A stretch of 64,000 bases of DNA from Megalonaias nervosa (GCA_016617855.1 JAECUM010006768.1:1-64000); one strand, 5' to 3'. Positions 35,257 to 47,707 are shown, counted from the first letter of the stretch. Notes: generated by a model from the letters alone, not told the origin. Numbers and translations are program-made.

Positions 35257-35414
35257 GATAAGTCCAAGCGCAAAATGTGTTGGTAGATCTGGGTCTATGC
35301 AGTGTTTTTTGGACTAATCAATAGAACAAACAACATACACTCTGATCTGCCAGCATATTACAAAACCAAAGATCAGGGTCTATGCTGTTTGCAGTTGGAC
35401 CCAACTTCTACACT
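35257..35414. mobile_element. three-arm hairpin MITE, copy B (one arm decayed)
   Basis: Reverse orientation relative to copy A. Keeps agatctgggtctatgcag, the spacer atagaacaaacaac, ctctgatctgcc...agatcagggtctatgctg and ttgcagttggac; the outer half of the first hairpin is lost. Confidence 0.75.
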
Positions 35415-35612
35415 GAGTGTTGTTATAAGGTATGCAGTTTGAAAAACCTCATCAGTCTTGCTCATTATTGCTGATATATCTCTTCATACTGACCACCTTT
35501 ATCAAAGGGACAAAATGTTTAGGAAGCTTTACTTTATTGTGTGTAATGGATACAGAGACATAATGACTAACTTGGAAAGGGGGTGGGGTGGGGGATACTG
35601 ACTTTACTTGCA

Positions 35613-35767
35613 TACAACTTGAATCCAACTGCAAACTGCACTGATCCAAATCCCCTGACACAGGTGGGTCTATACAGTTTGTTAAAAATAATCAGCAGAA
35701 CAGTCCCTGATCTGCTAGTGCATAATGCAGCAGCAGGTCAAGGTCTATGTTCTTTGTATTTAGACGC
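35613..35767. mobile_element. three-arm hairpin MITE, copy C (decayed)
   Basis: Reverse orientation. Keeps ttgaatccaactgcaaactg, gtgggtctatacagtttgtt, and ccctgatctgctagtgcataatgc with caaggtctatg. Confidence 0.7.
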
Positions 35768-35780
35768 ACCTTAAAATCAA

Positions 35781-35781
<1 letters not shown>

Positions 35782-35820
<39 letters not shown>
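35782..35820. repeat. (AT)n microsatellite
   Basis: About 19 units. Confidence 0.95.
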
Positions 35821-35823
<3 letters not shown>

Positions 35824-35847
35824 TGATATTTGTTAATTATACCTTAC

Positions 35848-35885
35848 CTGTAAATCATGCTGTGAAGTATGGTATTTAGGTACAA
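35848..35885 (-). CDS. gene B exon (38 nt)
   Basis: Minus strand. Acceptor acttagattttgtacag, donor TACAG|GTAAGG (strong). Phase 1 to 0, encodes VPKYHTSQHDLQ. Confidence 0.65.
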
Positions 35886-35982
35886 CTGTACAAAATCTAA
35901 GTATTTACAACAGTGATGCAAGGGTCCCAATAGGTGCTCACCCTACCATCAGACTTTGGTTTTGAAATCTTTTATTACTTAC

Positions 35983-36013
35983 CATGAAACTGTTGCCATT
36001 GTTGGCCGTACTT
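35983..36013 (-). CDS. gene B exon (31 nt)
   Basis: Minus strand. Strong donor CATG|GTAAGT; acceptor gcagtaaaattgtag (weak tract). Phase 0 to 1, encodes KYGQQWQQFH. A longer alternative in another frame (begins MQKAFEATCSK) shares the donor but does not fit the downstream phase. Confidence 0.55.
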
Positions 36014-36772
36014 CTACAATTTTACTGCAGGTTGCTTCAAATGCTTTTTGCATTTTTTGAGAACATGAGAACATTAAAATATAGCAATCCAATAATTTTT
36101 AAAATATTTTAGGGCAGACCAGTTATTTTAGAATATTTTACGTTACTTGAGTCAAGTCTTCATCTCTCTCAAGCTATCTTAATTTACTTGCAAAGACAAT
36201 CAGTCAGTAGCTCCTTAAGGGTGTGGCTGAAGGATGGCATGCCTAATCACTGCAAAAATGAAAGAAAAGGACCTAAAAGAAATCACAATATCCCTAAAAC
36301 ATATTTAAAAAACTAAAAAAAAACAAGATAAGAATATAAGGAGCCAAATAAAAATTTGGAGGTATGTAAATGAATTATTACTGAATTTTATTTTGAAAAT
36401 ATTTATTATTTTATTATGACGTATTATGCAATATCAAAACATAAAAAATAATCTAGCTATAAAATAACTTTCTTGCATGTATGCATGCAGGTTTTAGGAT
36501 GGAGGGAGGTGATAAATTGGCATTTTATTTTGTAGAAAAATCTACAGGTTCCTGAATGTCACTGGTCCATCACAGTCCCATAAATCAGGCCCCCACCTCA
36601 ATCTGAATTGATTCTGATGGCTGATTGGTGGGTCTGAATTCACCTAGTCATGTTATTAGGAAACTGTTTGCCGACAGTTCTGTCAAAAAAATTTATCTTG
36701 TACATGGACTTAAAGAAATACAGGTACAAATTGTCTTTAAAATCAACGCCATGTGTACTTAAAAAAATCCAA

Positions 36773-37065
36773 CAGGTACAAATTGTCATTATTATGCGCA
36801 CATATTTAGGTCACCTTCATACAAACTGTTATTATCATCAGCACAAATTTATGGCCTTCGTACAAACTGTCATTATTATTGGCACAAATTTATGACCTTT
36901 GTACAAACTGCCATTATTATTTGTATAAATTTATGACCTTTGTACAAATTGTCATTATTATTGGTACAAATTTATGACCTTCGTACAAACTGTCATTGTT
37001 ATCGGCACAAATTTATGACCTTTGTACAAATCGTCATTGTTATCGGTACAAATTTATGACCTTTG
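36773..37065. repeat. 41-bp minisatellite, ~7 copies
   Basis: Unit gtacaaa(c/t)tgtcattattat + tgg(c/t)acaaatttatgaccttt. Confidence 0.9.
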
Positions 37066-37206
37066 TACTATCTGAACCACTTTCAATCCTTGGGTAGCTA
37101 AAGATAAACATGGTAGTTTCATTATTTATAGAAACGTATGAACTATCATGGTAAAATATTTACCAGACATGAAATACGGTTAAGGAGGAAAATCCTCAAT
37201 TTGTCA

Positions 37207-38784
37207 CAATACACCTCTCCCTTGATAACTTGTGCACATCAGGGTCCAAAACCATAGACTGCTCTATAAGCGAGGGCGCGAGTTACCAAGGGACTTAAAA
37301 AAAATCAGCTAGACATCCAGAGAATCCCGGGGTTTAGTGAAGGGGGGGGGAGGCTGGGCTGTTTAATGACGGATTCCTCATTTTATAATCGCGTCAAGAA
37401 TAATTGTCAATAAAGTGTTTTTTCCGATGAAGTTGTTCATTATTCTGTATAAATTATATTTATTTTCAAAATGTCCGACATAAGAAAAATCGATAACATG
37501 ATTTCAACTAGTTTCAACAACCAACACGGTATATAAAAACATTTGTGTATTACGTCACGGCTTTTTGTTTTGTTGATTAGTCTGGCTTCCAGAGCAGTGT
37601 ATTTAGTATTTTGTGAAACAAGGAGTCTATGAAGCAGGGAACCAGACTAACTGTTGATGCACTACCAAACAAGATAACTTTTTATCACAAAAACGTAACA
37701 TTTCGTGAGACAATCGTCTACGTTGAAACTCAATTTTTGAATTGTTGAATTAGTAAAATATTGATGCTGTGATTGCATTGCAAGGAACAGTGAAACTTTT
37801 TATCATCCTTGAGGATATCTGTACGTGCGAATTCAGGAATTCTCTGAAACTCATTTTCCCCACAATGGTCCATATTTGTGAAACAAAATTCTTTATTTTA
37901 CGAAGTACTCATTTCACTTGGTTGCCTTGCTATCTTTAGTCACAGTTACGATTGAGTAGGATAATTTAAGGTAGTTGATTACATACACAATAACATAATA
38001 ACATTTATTACAGTGTTCGATTGATCAAGTGAAATGAGTTACCCGACATACGACTGGGACCACTGGTTATTAAGCATGTAGGATTTGTATGCCTTTTAAC
38101 TTTTTGTTTATTCCACCTCCTTTATTTGATTCAAAAGATGTAATTAATGTGATAATAGAAAAGGAGGCTTGCTTTTTATTTAGTGCAACAGTACAACAAA
38201 CACTTCCACTAGTCCGATATCAAAACACGGTCGGCACTTAATTAAGATCTCAGAAAAAAGGTTGCGGACATAGCCATTACGGTAGATTGACACATTTTAC
38301 GTTTAATTACAAGAGGACACATTGCATTTATGATGATTACACTTAAACAAAACTAAAAGATAGAACTAGAACACAAATTTTAATTGATAAGAAAAATTAT
38401 TTAATTGGCATTTATTTATTAAAGTACAACCTCTACAAGGCGTAAGTGAAATCATCATTTATCAAAATTTCCTTGAATATCATTAATTACGGTGTATTAA
38501 GAATATTGTTTGGAAATAAAATGTAATTAATTTTATGACTTCTTTTTAAAGTTGATATTTCATAATCTTGATTAAAATTTCCATGTCCTACCATTTTGGA
38601 CAATAAAATGAGCGATATATCAAAGTTTCCGTTACCAATTTTGATCGCGATTTTCTTTAAGTTCAACAAATAGGGACCAATGTTTTGGTATTTTCTGGTT
38701 TCAAAAATGGGATCCATTCCTGACCCCGCGTTATAAGCAGGTTCGTGAGTTATCAGGGCACGAGTTATCGAGGGAGTGGTGTGC
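37207..38784. mobile_element. Tc1/pogo-like DNA transposon relic
   Basis: The left end CACCTCTCCCTTGATAACTTG and the inverted right end CACCACTCCCTCGATAACTCG form ~25-bp imperfect TIRs, each followed inside by 'GC..TATAAGC' subterminal motifs. No transposase ORF. CAnnACACCnCTCCCTnGATAAC resembles pogo/Tigger-type ends; no clean TA duplication was seen. The interior 37840-38715 is duplicated at 39385-40320. Confidence 0.5.
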
Positions 38785-38907
38785 TTATATTCTTCTATTA
38801 TCACACAGCTCACGGTTCTCGGCCAGTATTTTATATTTATCAAGGATGGGGTTTTTTTTGGTACTACCATGAAACCGTTCTGACCAAATCATTAAATCTA
38901 GCATGAT

Positions 38908-39110
38908 TTGGAATCGAGAGTGGCTTAGTGGTCTAAGGCATTATGTATCACCTCTGTCTGCATGGGTCTGAGTCTCAACCCAGAAAATATGTGGAAGCCT
39001 GCCAGTTTATGTCACTTCCCATGAGTTTGTGGTTCCTGGGGTCTTCCTCCACCAAATACATCATGTGCTGAAAGACTGATGCCAATTAGCTCCTGCTATG
39101 ATCTGCTGAC
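38908..39110 (+). mobile_element. tRNA-derived SINE, family A, copy 3
   Basis: A-box AGTGGTCTAAGGC, B-box GGGTCTGAGTC, then cctccaccaaatacatcatgtgctga, corresponding to the body of copy 2 with internal deletions. Confidence 0.75.
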
Positions 39111-39384
39111 CCTACAGGTCACATCCCTCCCCATTTGGCACTCACATTTATTTTTAACAAATTAGTTCACCACACACAGTAAAGACATCAATCAAATACA
39201 GGTAAGACTGAGAGAGGGGAAATTAGGCATTTCAATTGGTCATGAAATCACCACCCCACCCCCACCCCCCCGCAAAAAAAATGTTTTAGCTGAATTTATG
39301 ATATCATTAAAAAAGCATTAAATTACAAAAGTGAGAAAATATATGTCATAGTAATTATATGATAAATCTTTTAGAAATCATCTC

Positions 39385-40320
39385 CAACAGTGATTCACTT
39401 CAAACATTGAAACTTTCGGAACCATATCTATGAAGCAAAGCTTTGAATTCACAGGGTACTTCTTTCACTTGGTTGCCTTGCTATCTTTGATCACATTTGT
39501 GAATGAGGGTTAAACACTTTAACTGCTACTTATACAATAATACTTATGACAGTGTTTGAGTGGTCAACTGAAATGAGTTGACCTGACACACAACCGTGAC
39601 TAGCTCTTATTCAGGTAGGATTTGCATGTATTTTAACGTTTTCATTTGTTCTGTTCCCTTTGATTTCAGACAAAACATATCATTAACGTGATAATACAAA
39701 GCAGGTCTGCTTGTAAATGAATGTAACAATACAACAAATACATCAGCAAATTGGAGATAAAGTCAGCAGTTAATTAGGTTCTCACAGATATGCCTGCAGG
39801 CATAGATATTACAGCAGATCGACACTTTTCATATTTGAATGCAAGAGGATGAATACACTGAACCAAATTAGTTGTTGTTGTTGGGTTTAACGCCATTTTT
39901 CAGCACAAGATAGGCTATACATGGCGGCCAGTATAAATGGTGGAAGAACCTGGGAAAACCCCAGAAAGAAACCAAATTAGAATATATGACTAAAACACAA
40001 ATTTCGCTTGACAAAACTTATTTAATTTTAATTTATTTCTTAAAGAATTTCCAGCTCTAGGCATTAGTGACATTTTCGTTGATCAATTTTATTTTGAAAG
40101 ATTGTTATTTACAGTATTCTAAGAAATTTTTGGTAAAGAAAATAAAACAACATATAGAACTTATTACAAGCTACGAATTTCATGATGTTGATTGAAATTT
40201 CTGCACACTAACTGCCATTTTCAATGATATCAGGGTTTCATTTACCAGTTTTTATTATGACTTTTCATCACATTTAACAAATAAGGGTCAATTCTTTTAA
40301 CAGCCAGCACTGCAAAATGG
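39385..40320. repeat. second copy of the 37840-38715 segment
   Basis: Same-direction homology across ~0.9 kb: tttcacttggttgccttgctatctttga, aactgaaatgag, cattaacgtgataata, aacaaataagggtcaat. It lacks the TIR ends. A SINE fragment with target duplications interrupts it at 39872-39969, absent from the other copy. Confidence 0.75.
39872..39969 (-). mobile_element. 5'-truncated SINE, family A, copy 4
   Basis: Contains only the 3' part of the SINE (tail gttgttgttgttg, then taacgccatttttcagcac on the plus strand). Bounded by perfect 11-bp duplications aaccaaattag at 39861-39871 and 39970-39980. Confidence 0.9.
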
Positions 40321-41932
40321 ACAAAATTTATGGGTTGTTTTTATATAATAGCCAAACATTACATGTATTATATATCCAATGCTTCGATGCATGGCAGACA
40401 AGACAGCCAAATTAGCTACAAGGCAGATATACTAATTGCCATATATGACAAACTAGTGAACTACCTGGCAGACAAACTGACTGCCAGATATCATGGAGCA
40501 ATGAACTACATCTGCAACAGATAAGGGCCTGCATACCATCCTGGAAATCATCATTGGATGCAGCAGGGGCAACATTAGCAGCATGTGCTGAGAGGTGCAT
40601 AAATACAAATCCAATTAACACCAAATAGTTATAACTGTACCCTGGTCATCAACAAATAATTACTATGGTTCAAAAATACTCAAGTTTCATGACCCTATCC
40701 ATGAGTAAGGACCGTTTCAATAGATGCCCATCAAGTAATTCTAATGACCCATTCCTGACAGTGTGGCATCTGTCAATCAACTATTGCAGGGATTCAAATA
40801 AGCATCTGACCATTTTAGTCATCAGCTAAGTTCAGAATCACTGCATAATCAGGTGGGGCAGAAAAGCTTTCTTCACTGAGTTAGGCAAACTGAGAAAATT
40901 TACTACATACAATATAAAAGTTTAGCTAGTTAACAATCTGACACTTTTCATCGAATTTTCATGAATAATATCTTGTGCTTATTAATTGTTTCTGAATGAC
41001 AGAAATTTTCAAAACAAAAAGCAAGGGTTTTACGGTAATGTATATGACCAGACATAACATTTGCCATTTTCCTGAGGGGGCAAATGGCAGAATACAGTAT
41101 TTTAACAAATACCAATATTTTATGAATTACTTTTCTCTACAAGCTAAATCATTAATCAAAAATGACAAATTGCATTTTCATATAAATTTAGTTTCTCTTG
41201 TCATTTTTTCAAACTCAAAATACATTAAATTTTTCTCACACTAATGACCATCAAACACTTAACACTGCAACCTGGCTGACTAATCCTTGAATGTTTTCAT
41301 TGCCAGGTACATTGTTGCAAAATTGATACTCATTGCCATCTAAGTTTTCATTGCCTTTTGCGATTGTGGCCGTTCCTAGTGCCAACAGAAACATGGATGG
41401 ATATCCAATAATTAAAAGTTATAAGCATATTTTCAGAATATTTTTCTGATCCAAAAAAGTGTGCCCAGGAGGGTGGACACTGTCATGATTTGGCAGATAT
41501 TGGACAGTGCACACTTAATGCGCAACACAGTGTCTGTAAACGTGGACAGATTGGAATATATGCCTTAGTACATGTATTATTGTTTCTCTGCCATTCTGTA
41601 ACGAGAATAAACTGATTTGATTCACTCAAGCAAAAAGCCAGATTGTTAGACAAATATAGGCCTAACTGGAAATACACTTCTCTCTTAAGTGATTTACAAA
41701 ATTACATGTACATCAATTTCTGTTTGAAAGTTAATGAAGTTGTCTTGTCTGTATCCAGCCTTATAAAGTTTAAACAGCTGTTCCCTCTGTAAAAAGGAAT
41801 GGAAATAAAACTTCTCATGTGATATTTAAGGTGTCATAAACTGTACCTTTAAAAATCCCTGCAGGCTTGGGGATGCAAAACTGACCTGAAGCACTCTCCT
41901 ACAAGTCATAAAAGGCAACTAATGAAAGCAGG

Positions 41933-42165
41933 AGGTTCAGTGGTTAATGTGCCAGACTCACAACCAAGAGGGTTCTGGTTTGAATTCTACCACCATGTCA
42001 CAGCTGTGTCTGCTAATTGTTCATGCCCTTGAGCAAGGCAGTATACTCAAATTGCCCTGGCACTCAGTAATCTGCTTGTAGATCCAGTGAACCAAACTGT
42101 ACCTTCAAGGTTATGTGCAGGTAAAGTGAAACTTATCCACACCCACTTTTGAAAAGAGAGAAGCC
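41933..42165 (+). mobile_element. tRNA-derived SINE, family C
   Basis: A-box-like GGTTCAGTGGTTAATG, B-box-like GGTTTGAATTC 37 bp later, then a body with cttgagcaaggca, a motif common near the 3' part of invertebrate SINEs. Ends approximate. Stretch 40330-41930 shows no supported gene. Confidence 0.6.
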
Positions 42166-42387
42166 AACAACAATTATCTTTCCTTTAGAATGAAAGAAGG
42201 AAAACAAAGAAACATTACCTGTACAACGGAAAGCAATACTGTCATGTAATGTGATCCAAGTTTCAGTTTACAATGAAGTCCAAACATCTTAAACTTTAAG
42301 CCTATCCTTTAATAAGTCCTTGAAAAAAAAACTCTCTCAGTACATTTTAACAGACTGATATGAAGACATGAAGACCTTTTCAGTTAC

Positions 42388-42431
42388 CTTTATTTGTTTA
42401 GATAAACCCATTAGAGCTTTTACAAACTTCC
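42388..42431 (-). CDS. gene B exon (44 nt)
   Basis: Minus strand. Acceptor tatgggcttctagttcag, donor AAAG|GTAACT. Phase 1 to 0, encodes KFVKALMGLSKQIK. The other frames stop. Confidence 0.7.
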
Positions 42432-42464
42432 CTGAACTAGAAGCCCATAAAAAAAACTACATAC

Positions 42465-42497
42465 CATACTGCTGTCTATTGTCAGAGACTTGTAGAG
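42465..42497 (-). CDS. gene B exon (33 nt)
   Basis: Minus strand. Acceptor ttacatgtctatacag, donor TATG|GTATGT. Phase 1 to 1, encodes LQVSDNRQQY between split codons. Only 33 bp of intron separates it from 42388-42431, shorter than usual, which weakens one of the two. Confidence 0.5.
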
Positions 42498-42995
42498 CTG
42501 TATAGACATGTAATACACACAGTCTGGTAAATATTTACAAATAAGACTCCAGTTTCTTTTGACAATTCTAATTTATCACTGCTTGGTCCATGTGATCTAT
42601 ACAAAAAATAACCTTTCTATTTATTTAGATCATTTTACAACAATGCAAATTCAACAAAGAACATAAAATGTGAAACTTTGCGCAAGAAAAGTAAACATGT
42701 TCGGCCTATCATTAGTTTCAAGGGATCTTTCTTCCTTTTCAAAGTCCTCATCACAAGATCTATAAAATTCCTTTACTTCAGTTCACCAATACAATGCTGA
42801 AGACATAAATAGATGGACCTTGTCTTAGCCTTCCATTCTGAGGACTGGCTATTGATGTCCCCAGACTAGAGCCAACTATAGAACTAATATATTAGTACAT
42901 CATCATATTTATACCTGAAGTAGCTAAACTTCTAATAGGGTAAAGAAAATAAGTAATTGTGAAGTCAGGTTTTCTAGACTACTTTTTATATTCAC

Positions 42996-43182
42996 ACAAA
43001 AGTCGGATCCAACTGCATATTGCATAAACCAATATCTGCCATCGCATAAAGAACCAGCGGATCTGGGTCTATGTGGTTTGTTCAGAGAAATGAATAGAAC
43101 AAACAACACAGACACTGATCTGCTGGCGATGAATGATTAGAATCATTGTTGTTTTAATTTGGACCTGATTTATTGGTGAGTA
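42996..43182. mobile_element. three-arm hairpin MITE, copy D
   Basis: Reverse orientation: agtcggatccaactgcatattgcat, agcggatctgggtctatgtgg, gaatagaacaaacaac, actgatctgctggcgatg, ttggacctgatttattggtgagta. Confidence 0.8.
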
Positions 43183-43508
43183 CAGACTGTGTGTAAATAT
43201 AAATATGATGTAGATTAACGCCCTTTTCCCTAACCCAAGGCAAACTCTCAGTCTTACCTTTGCATATCAAGACAAACATACTGTCCACTGTTAAAACAAA
43301 AAAACCCCCCAAAACAATGGATCTAATTTCTCCAATGATAAGCCTGTACCTGCAGGGGTGGCCCATCCATAGAGGTGAACTAGGCAGTTGCCAATGGTGC
43401 CGTTAAATGAACTGCCAAATCTGAGGAGAAATTATCAGTGGAGGTCCGACTGCATGGTTCACCTAGAGCACAGTTGCTGGCAGATATTCTTGGGCTGCCC
43501 CTGCGTAC

Positions 43509-43564
43509 CTGATAATATGACCACCGCACACTTTAAATTTGTCTGAGCAAGTTGGAAAAGTACT
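43509..43564 (-). CDS. gene B exon (56 nt)
   Basis: Minus strand. Strong acceptor (gttactgattttattacag), donor ATCAG|GTACGC. Phase 2 to 1, encodes VLFQLAQTNLKCAVVILS. A second frame is also open here (STFPTCSDKFKV...), but only the first fits the neighbouring phases. Confidence 0.65.
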
Positions 43565-43739
43565 CTGTAATAAAATCAGTAACATTTACCAAATATTCTA
43601 CTGTATCCACAAATTACAACACCTAAAAAAATGATGCCATTGATCAAGACAATTAGAAACTCAACCTTTTCCCTATCTTTTCCCTCTGAAAAGAGGCTTA
43701 GGCACACACCTAAGGGGATGTTTGGGAAAGGAATACATG

Positions 43740-45260
43740 GCAGATGAGAGTGCAAGTCCCTTGGACTGTCACCCACTCCTTTCTTAGGAAAAGATGGCAA
43801 ATTAGATCATTTTCTCTTTGGGCTCCTTGTGGCTCTTCGATGATTTTTTTGAGGTTGCGCATTGCACTGAGGCTGCATCTGTTGGAAAAACGTAGTAGAT
43901 GGCCCCTGAGAGTGATTCACTTTAGTACGCCTCATGGCCCCTGAGAGTGATTCACTTTAGCACACCTCATGGCCCCTAAGAGTGATTCACTTTAGTATGC
44001 CTCATGGCCCCTGAGAGTGATTCACTCTAGCACACCTCATGGCCGATTACAATGGGTAAGGAGCAGATGTGAAGGATCGATACTAATAATCCTTCAAATT
44101 AAGTGAAGCCATTGTGGGGATGAGTCCCCTGAAGTGGGTCTCAACTTCCAACAGAGCAGCCCTTAGAAGGTCTTTACTGTGGTTAAGTAAGACTTTGAGG
44201 ATTCCAGCACAACATCACAGCAGATGTGAGGAAGTTCCACTGATTAAGTCATTGCGACAGAAATTGCATGGCCACATCTTCCAGTAAGGGCTGAGATGAG
44301 GTCAGCATGAGATGCCATGGTGATGAATAGCTGAGCTTTTTTGTCAGTAGCTTTAATTGTTTTCATGGGAAGGCATGCCCAGGCTCCAATGGAGATTACT
44401 TGAGATGCACCATCTACCTTGGGAGGCTTAATCAGGCACTTCAAAAGAATGTACCCGGTAACTCAAAACACAGACCATACATCTCAATGCAGGGGAGGAA
44501 TGGACCACCCTCTATGTCACTGAGCAATGTCTTGGCCTGTTGAGAACTTCTGTGATACATTCTCAGTCATGGAGGAATGAGGAAGAAGCAGGAGAATTGG
44601 CTGTGGTTGAGTCCCAGACATCTTTTCCAAAATGGAAAGGATCTTTTTAGGTTGTGCACCAGATGATTTTGGGCACAAGTCTGTGCGTAAAAGACTTCAT
44701 TTACTGCCTTATCAAAGAACCAGATTTCCTCCTCCTTGTCAAACTCAGAGAAGTTGGTGGGCCTGGCAGGAGACATCATATGAACTGATTCTACCTCACA
44801 CTCACTTGAGTTGATGGGTATAGATAGGGCATCATCACCTTACACACTTCAAGCAAGAGAGTGGCTTCAGTGGAAGTGACATCGGAGCACTGTGCTCCAT
44901 ATCATGTTGTGTAGTGGTTCAAACCTAGAAGTTCTTGGATAGGGATAAGACTGCTTGTCTTTCCTAGATTATGCTATGCCTCCAGCCTTCTTGGTGGATG
45001 CTGCCTGATGAGGAGGTGATGGAGGGACACAAGCCATAGCATCATATCTACTCTGGGTCCAGGACCCAGTGGCCCAAGGGGGAATATGGTACAAATTACT
45101 CTGAGGTGGGTGGCCTTGCACCCCCTAAACATTCATTGAGATAATAAGGGCTGGGATACCATCCCCTTTCCCTAGTCTGGACCCACAGGGCAGACTCCCA
45201 ATCCTGTACATAGTGTGATGGTGGAGTGGGGAAAGGGGGAACTCACTCTGATCCCTATCC
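43740..45260 (-). mobile_element. second DIRS-like relic (gag region only)
   Basis: Minus-strand fragments GASQVISIGAWACLPMKTI (44410-44340) and SEFDKEEEIWFFDKAVNEVF (44755-44695), plus the shared nucleotide stretch attgcactgaggctgc, relate it to the gag side of the 8.1-12.3 kb element. No RT or RNase H motif was found, so only the ORF1 end survives. GC content is raised. Assignment rests mainly on similarity to the other relic. Confidence 0.5.
43899..44038. repeat. 35-bp tandem repeat, 4 perfect-length units
   Basis: Units atggcccctgagagtgattc + actttagtacgcctc, differing at 1-4 positions; exactly 4 x 35 bp. Expanded inside the gag relic, whose homologue near 10830 has the sequence once. 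Confidence 0.95.
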
Positions 45261-45692
45261 CCATACCATGAGTCCTCTAAGTAAGTACTGGTGGAAAGTC
45301 AGCTACCAGTACAAATGACCGATGGCTGGTGACTGGTGCAAGATGACCAGTCAAAGGGACAAACTGACCATTGACTGGTCACAATACTCTGACCATTCAC
45401 TTTGACAAACTGATCAGTAACTGGTTACTAGTGACACCTTCATTGCACATATTTAACAGTAAAAAAATTAATTAGTCATAATTTCAAAAAAATTATCCAA
45501 TTTTCATGAGTTTGACAGTATATACTGAGAATTCTTTTACTTTTATGGAATCGTTAAACTTTACTAAAGACATCAACTTAAACACACACAAATAAGTAGA
45601 AGAAAATATCTCAGCTCTGGTCATCCATCAGCTAACACCATAAATCTTCAAGTCTATGTTTACTCTTCAGATCAGTACCATATATACTGATG

Positions 45693-45863
45693 TACAAGCC
45701 CAGTCCAACTGCAAACAACATAATGTGCCAGCAGATCAGGGTCTATGCTGCTTCTTCTACTGATTACTCCTAACAATCTGCATAGACCTTGCTCTACCAG
45801 CACATAATGCATTGGCAGATCTGGGTCTGTGCTGTTTGCAGCTGGACTTGACTTGTAAGTGAG
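45693..45863. mobile_element. three-arm hairpin MITE, copy E
   Basis: Same orientation as A: agtccaactgcaaacaacat, agatcagggtctatgctg, spacer tactgattactcctaac, tctgcatagaccttgctct...gcagatctgggtctgtgc, gcagctggacttgacttgtaagtgag. The first half of hairpin 1 is deleted. Confidence 0.8.
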
Positions 45864-46248
45864 CACAGATGGTAACTATGATTATCTGTTTTATGAACTT
45901 TTGACCAGAGGCCATTGATGGCCTGGCTATCATTTAAGACCATATTACTACCCTCACAGGAAAATAGCATTACACAGGCCAGTTACCATATTTATCCAAT
46001 GATAAACCCATACTTGCTTACAAGCCCACCCCTAATTTTATAAATTTGTGAAGAAAAAGGCAAAATGTGCCAGCAGTGGTCTTGATAGCAATAATGTTGG
46101 CAAATTATTTGCCATGGTCATCAATGTCTGATTATAAGTCCACTCCCTACTTTTTTGCAATTTATTAGGTAGGTCTTATCATGGTAGAAATACAGCATTA
46201 ATGATTTGTATCCTTTTCAGTATGTTTATAAAGTTTTTAAAATTCAAC

Positions 46249-46325
46249 TTTGTTAATCCCTCTACTCCTGAAATTTCCTTTTCAACTGCAATTAATGAGA
46301 TCTTTCGGAATGTGTAAGAACTGTC
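46249..46325 (-). CDS. gene B exon (77 nt)
   Basis: Minus strand. Strong acceptor (tcaaatatctcttgtgttcag); the donor chosen by phase is ACAAA|GTTGAA, which is weak. Peptide begins DSSYTFRKISLIAVEKE and ends GVEGLT. The open frame runs on for 19 more codons, so the 3' boundary is uncertain. Confidence 0.55.
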
Positions 46326-46751
46326 CTGAACACAAGAGATATTTGATAGAACTGAGGGATGTATGTATTTAGATATTAAACATGGAAATTTCAATAAAGC
46401 TAATTAGCTGTTAGAGAGACTGCATAAGAATTGCTGAGGTGTGATTTTCAATCCTTAAAATGTTACATAAATATAAAATACACAAGTTGGTCCTTCTAAA
46501 AGGATAAGATGAGGCAGAAAAACAAGCTTAGTTTTTGTTTGGTTTTGTATTGTATGGATCAACACAGGAATGCAGTAGGGAGCTCCTGTGGAGTAAAGTG
46601 CCTTATCCAGGGATACATCATAGAAGCCAACTCCTGCTGATCTCCCAGTAGGTCTTTCTACACCTAATTTTCTTTGATAACATTAGATGTACATGTAAGC
46701 ACATCATTTGGCACTAGATTTTCAGATATTATCTCTTTTTTTCCTCCATAC

Positions 46752-46818
46752 CTGTCTCAAAACAAGAACTAAAAACAACTGAGAATACTGTGGTGGAAGC
46801 ATGAAACTGCAGGATCCC
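46752..46818 (-). CDS. gene B exon (67 nt)
   Basis: Minus strand. Acceptor atccttccaagctgtcag, donor GACAG|GTATGG, both good. Phase 2 to 0; begins GSCSFMLPPQYS, ends VLVLRQ. Confidence 0.65.
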
Positions 46819-46943
46819 CTGACAGCTTGGAAGGATTTAATAGCACATGATGAATATGTTATTTTTTTATTCATGCAGTCAACACTTCCCTACTTGAGAT
46901 CTATTTTGTCAACTGGGAATTACATGACTGCTTTTCAACTCAC

Positions 46944-46970
46944 CAGATGTTAGCAGTGATGTCATTTACT
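46944..46970 (-). CDS. gene B exon (27 nt)
   Basis: Minus strand. Strong donor ATCTG|GTGAGT; acceptor tatacacaatctgatag. Phase 2 to 2, encodes VNDITANI. A longer version from an upstream in-frame acceptor (gtaactgcag) is possible. Confidence 0.5.
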
Positions 46971-47548
46971 CTATCAGATTGTGTATAAACACACACATAT
47001 ACATACAACTGCAGTTACATGAACCACTGACTGATCAGAAAGTTGTCTGTTTATTTTACATTATGTGCATATAACATAGACCCTTATCTACCACAAGCCT
47101 AGAATTTAACATAAATTTCTGTATAGACAAAAGGACTAGACTTAGAAATTGATTATTCCTACTGAATCTTGACTAGTCCTTCTGATAAAACAATGTCAGA
47201 TACATTTCAAGATTTACAAGCCCTTATTCAACTGAAATTACAAAAACTACTAGTCCAACATGAAATATACTAGCCATGGGCTAACAGGCTACTGCTAATT
47301 TGGTCCTCCATACTGGCAGCATACTATGCAATCATAGATCTCAGTCCATCCAGTCTACCATTGGGTACATGCTAATATGAGTAAAGATTGTCAATAGGCA
47401 TCTGAAAATCTAATATGTGTTTCTAATGGATAATGGAATTTAGTATTTACAGTACTATCTTTCATATAATGCACATCGTTATACTCTCCTTAAGAGGGCC
47501 TCAACGGAGAATAGTCCTTGACTAATGAGTCACCCTCAATAAATAAAG

Positions 47549-47561
47549 TATTATTATTATG

Positions 47562-47639
<78 letters not shown>

Positions 47640-47655
47640 GTTATTATTATTATTA

Positions 47656-47706
<51 letters not shown>
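47549..47706. repeat. (TTA)n microsatellite
   Basis: About 52 ATT units with occasional TCA/TTG changes. Confidence 0.97.

Positions 47707-47707
<1 letters not shown>

Noticed and set aside
35983..36090. Alternative first exon beginning MQKAFEATCSKIVEV
   Set aside because: Open and with a fair start context, but its phase would create a stop or frame break at the next exon; kept only as an alternative reading.
42795..42880. 19-nt minus-strand exon (NGRLRQ) between 43509 and 42465
   Set aside because: Weak donor, and unnecessary because 43509-43564 joins 42465-42497 in phase without it.
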